Shown here: positions 25,088-27,851 of the stretch, in pieces | Layout of the letters: every line of letters begins with the position of its first letter | Numbering within the stretch: the first letter of the stretch is position 1 | Origin: Collybiopsis luxurians FD-317 M1 | Lineage: Eukaryota > Basidiomycota > Agaricomycetes > Agaricales > Omphalotaceae | Direction: 5' to 3' | DNA: 27,851 bases | Assembly (NCBI GenBank): GCA_000827265.1 | Contig: KN834895.1 | Span: 1 to 27,851 of the forward strand | The notes under the pieces: generated by a model | What the model saw: only the letters and a program-made list of their open reading frames with translations | What the model was told of the DNA's origin: nothing | Database searches by the model: none | Position numbers and translations under genes: made by a program

Positions 25088-27851
25088 CGAAAATGTTCAC
25101 ACTGCAAATACCTGGGCAAAGTAAAGACATTTCCGCAGAAGTCTGACCTAGCGTACTCAAAAAAATGCCATTTGTGTTTGGAACACGACACCAACAGGAG
25201 AAGGCATGCAAAAGAAAGTACATCTGCTAAAGAAAATATTATGCCAGGCACAAACAATGATCCCGACGATAGCACATCCGATCCTGGTAGCGAAAAGTGT
25301 ATTGCATAGTCAGAATTGATCAAAATTGTTCGCAATGGCAAAAGGGCATCACTTCACCTGGATCATATTGTGGACCTAGAGGAGCTTTGTGAAGAGCTTG
25401 AGGAGGACATTCAGGAGTGGGAAGAAGACAGCAATGATGAAAATTCAATGGAAATTGACTTCGACAAGATTGTACATGACACGCTTCGTATTGGATCAGT
25501 TGCGCGTCGGATAGCTCGGATTGTGTGGAATGAAACTGGATACGGCTTCATGTATGTGTCATTTTTACTTGATCTAAAGTTAACCTAACTGGTAATCAGA
25601 TACAAGTTGGTATGAGCAGGCAAAAGTGATCCTGACATCAAGACATTCGTGTTTTTCTGTGCACAGCATGCTGGTGAGGTGGCGAAGCCAAAGCAGCATG
25701 AGAACATACTTCAACCTTGTGCATGCGACAAAATGGAGCGATATGATTGTGGAGGCTGGCTTTGTATCACTATGAGAGATGGAAATCCTCTTGAAGCACA
25801 AATTCATCTCACTCACAAGGCTCATAACCCTTATGTCGACATTGCCATATCACCGAAACACAAGAAAACTATCCAGGATATGCAAAATCAGTCACCGTCA
25901 AAGGTAAATAAACCATGATATTAGAACAAATACTCACTCGAACCTTAGATATGGGATTATATTCTAGAAACTGACCCAGACACAGAGCTTTTGGAAAAGC
26001 AAGTCCAAGCTGAATGGACCCGTATCAACCAGGACCATTGGCGTCTTGATAATGACCAAGTCAAATCGGCAATCAAACTGCTCGAACGTCTAGAGGGTAC
26101 TAAAGTTGAAAAAATTGATATTACTCAACGGGACGGAATTTCAGCTATTGCCTTTGCATTTAAAGAAATTCTTGATGACATGGGAAAGACTATCGACGAA
26201 ATCCTGATGGACTCTACTTGTAAGCAATTCAAAAAAGGAATCAATGCATCGGACTAACCTGCTTGCTTCAGGGAAAACTAATGCACTTGGTTATGAGCTG
26301 TTCGCTATATTTGGTGAGGCAAATGGCCAGGCAGTACCGCTTGCGTTCATGTGTATCACACTGACTAAAGAAGCATCTGCGGGTACAAAAGAACTTGTTC
26401 TTCGAGACTTCATACGCTGGATTTCTCATCGATGCCCCAACATCAAGTTCACCCTGACAGATAAGGATATAATCGAAATCAATGGGTTCCGTATGGAGAT
26501 ACCTCATGCGAAACACCAACTTTGTTACTGGCATGGTCTTTGGTACATTGAGAAGCGCTTGACTGAGAACAAACCGCCGGCTGCTTATGATCCTCGCATT
26601 GCACATGGAGTCTTTGATTTCATTGATCCAACGTGGGCCCCAGGCGTTACAATGTATTGGCTAGAAGACGGAGTTCATCCTGCAGATGCTGAAGTAGTGG
26701 AACCTCCTGAATGAATCAAAGTCAAAATTAACCTCAAGAAACTAACAGCTGAAACCATCATCATACCTAACAGTGATCCAGCTCAGCCAGTACATACTCG
26801 ACACTGCCGAGAGCCTCTCTTTATAGAGCATACCGGCGAAACCGTTTGGCCAGAACCACCTAAACTCAAAGACATATGCAGCACTCTTCCCAAATTCTGT
26901 CCACACGAGCATCGTTCCCCACTTCTTGAAATGTGGCGCCAGCATCTACATCAGCATCCCAATATTCCTCTTAATGATCCAGCAGGTACTCACCTCGGTG
27001 CAAAGGAAATCCATCTACGTGCCACTCTAGAGGTATACAACTACTGTCGAAAACGCGGCTTGGTCCAGGCTTGGGCTTACTTCTGGAACCAGTGGTATAC
27101 TCCAAAGCAGTGGGTGTAGTGGGCACGCTCTTCCTGTGATGCAATTCCTCGAGTCAAGACAACAATGATGGTGGAATCTACATGGAGACAGCTCAAATGA
27201 CGTGACTTGCATCAGTTTAATTGACCCCGGTTGGATCTCCTCACCTATGTCATCCTCACAAAGCTTCTTCCATGCATTCGACGGAAAACTCAGTATATTT
27301 TGAACCGGCGCCGAGACGGTAGGCCACACCCACTTGCGAAATGGCAGGAGACCCTGAAGAAGGATTGGAATGATATGAGCAAGCCTGACGAGTTCAGGTC
27401 AATGGAAAAAGAACTCACCTGCCGAAAGGAAATGCCACTTGGGTCACAGAAGAGAGCGGATACACTTGCCAGTATTGAAGCGGATCGAGAGAGGCCAAGG
27501 GGGAGCTACCACACTAGCCTTGAGACAATGACATGTAGCTGTCCCAGCTACTCCACCAGTCATTGGATGCTATGCAAGCACCTTGTCAGAGCAGTCAATG
27601 AGAAGACCAACCACAAACCTAAGGGCAATCTTTCCTTCTTTCGAGACCTTCGTTGCAGTCACTTTCCTCCCTTCTACATTATTCCTGGTATCCACGATTC
27701 ACCTGTCTCCAGCTCAGCTGGAGCATCTACCGACACTGTACAGACTCATACACTGGAGGATGAAGAGAGCTTGAGCAAGAAAGAGAATTGTGACTCCGGC
27801 ATTGAGGCCAGGGAGCCCANAGAGCCTGGAAGGTCATCACCAGTGTGCAGT
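25088..27851 (+). pseudogene. MULE (Mutator-like) transposase gene with SWIM finger, stop-riddled
   Basis: Exons are 25088-25551, 25600-25903, 25949-26219 and 26272 to beyond the window. Introns of 48, 45 and 52 nt have GT/AG borders and fitting phases. In order: a Cys-rich ribbon (KCSHC...KKCHLCLEH); an acidic helical segment; a MULE core with MDSTWKTNALGYELFAIFGE (first Asp), TLTDKD (second Asp), the CYWH pair and VESTWRQLK (likely Glu); and a SWIM finger CxCx10CxH with Cys codons from 27534 to His at 27579-27581. The frame is kept throughout, but stops interrupt it at 25307-25309 (TAG), 25613-25615 (TGA), 26712-26714 (TGA), 27117-27119 (TAG), 27198-27200 (TGA) and 27222-27224 (TGA). Each can come from one transition. 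A single N is at 27820. The N-terminus is unresolved and the 3' end is cut by the window. It once encoded cut-and-paste transposition and is now inactive. Confidence 0.88.
27534..27581 (+). other. SWIM zinc-finger motif of the MULE transposase
   Basis: The motif CSC...LCKH matches CxCx(n)CxH with n=10. In MULE and FAR1-type proteins this finger lies C-terminal to the transposase core, as here. All four metal ligands are preserved in this copy despite upstream stops. Confidence 0.9.

Overview
The window looks like nuclear DNA of an Agaricomycete-type basidiomycete. Introns are short (about 45-56 nt, GT...AG). The main gene is a fungal NLR-like NACHT-WD40 protein, and around it lie remnants of a MULE transposase, a LINE and an LTR element typical of mushroom-forming fungi. 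I cannot fix the species. Laccaria-like genomes, rich in NACHT-WD40 families, would fit, but that is a guess. No tRNA, rRNA or CRISPR array was seen.

Layout, left to right. 1-220: small direct and inverted repeats. 406-1187 (-): a broken WD40 fragment (blades 6-12 of a NACHT-WD40 gene). About 1275-2403 (+): a decayed gene for the basidiomycete MLKL-like/adaptor N-terminal helical domain. 3256-3440: a dense ACGGT/ACCGT cluster. 3895-10960: tandem unit A, made of an unidentified plus-strand repeat module plus a convergent, decayed NACHT-WD40 gene (NWD-A) that carries a solo LTR in one blade. 11240-19801: tandem unit B, with the same module (interrupted by a 1.34 kb insertion that holds an assembly gap) plus an apparently intact NACHT-WD40 gene (NWD-B, about 10 exons, about 1,580 residues, 14 WD40 blades of exactly 42 residues). 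20385-21230: 3' end of a LINE with its A-rich tail. 21685-24231: a 200 bp repeat pair around a decayed minus-strand F-box/LRR-like gene, and a third copy of the repeat module. 25088-27851: a MULE transposase gene with SWIM finger, broken only by stop codons that single transitions can explain.

Only NWD-B seems able to make its product. It has an N-terminal helical region, a NACHT NTPase with good Walker A and B motifs, and two predicted seven-bladed propellers. Blade residues vary at the surface positions known to be hypervariable in HET-E-type incompatibility proteins. NWD-A and the 406-1187 fragment keep the same blade order, so the 14-blade array predates the duplications. The region reads as a birth-and-death NLR cluster eroded by transposons, small slippage duplications and C-to-T-type mutations.
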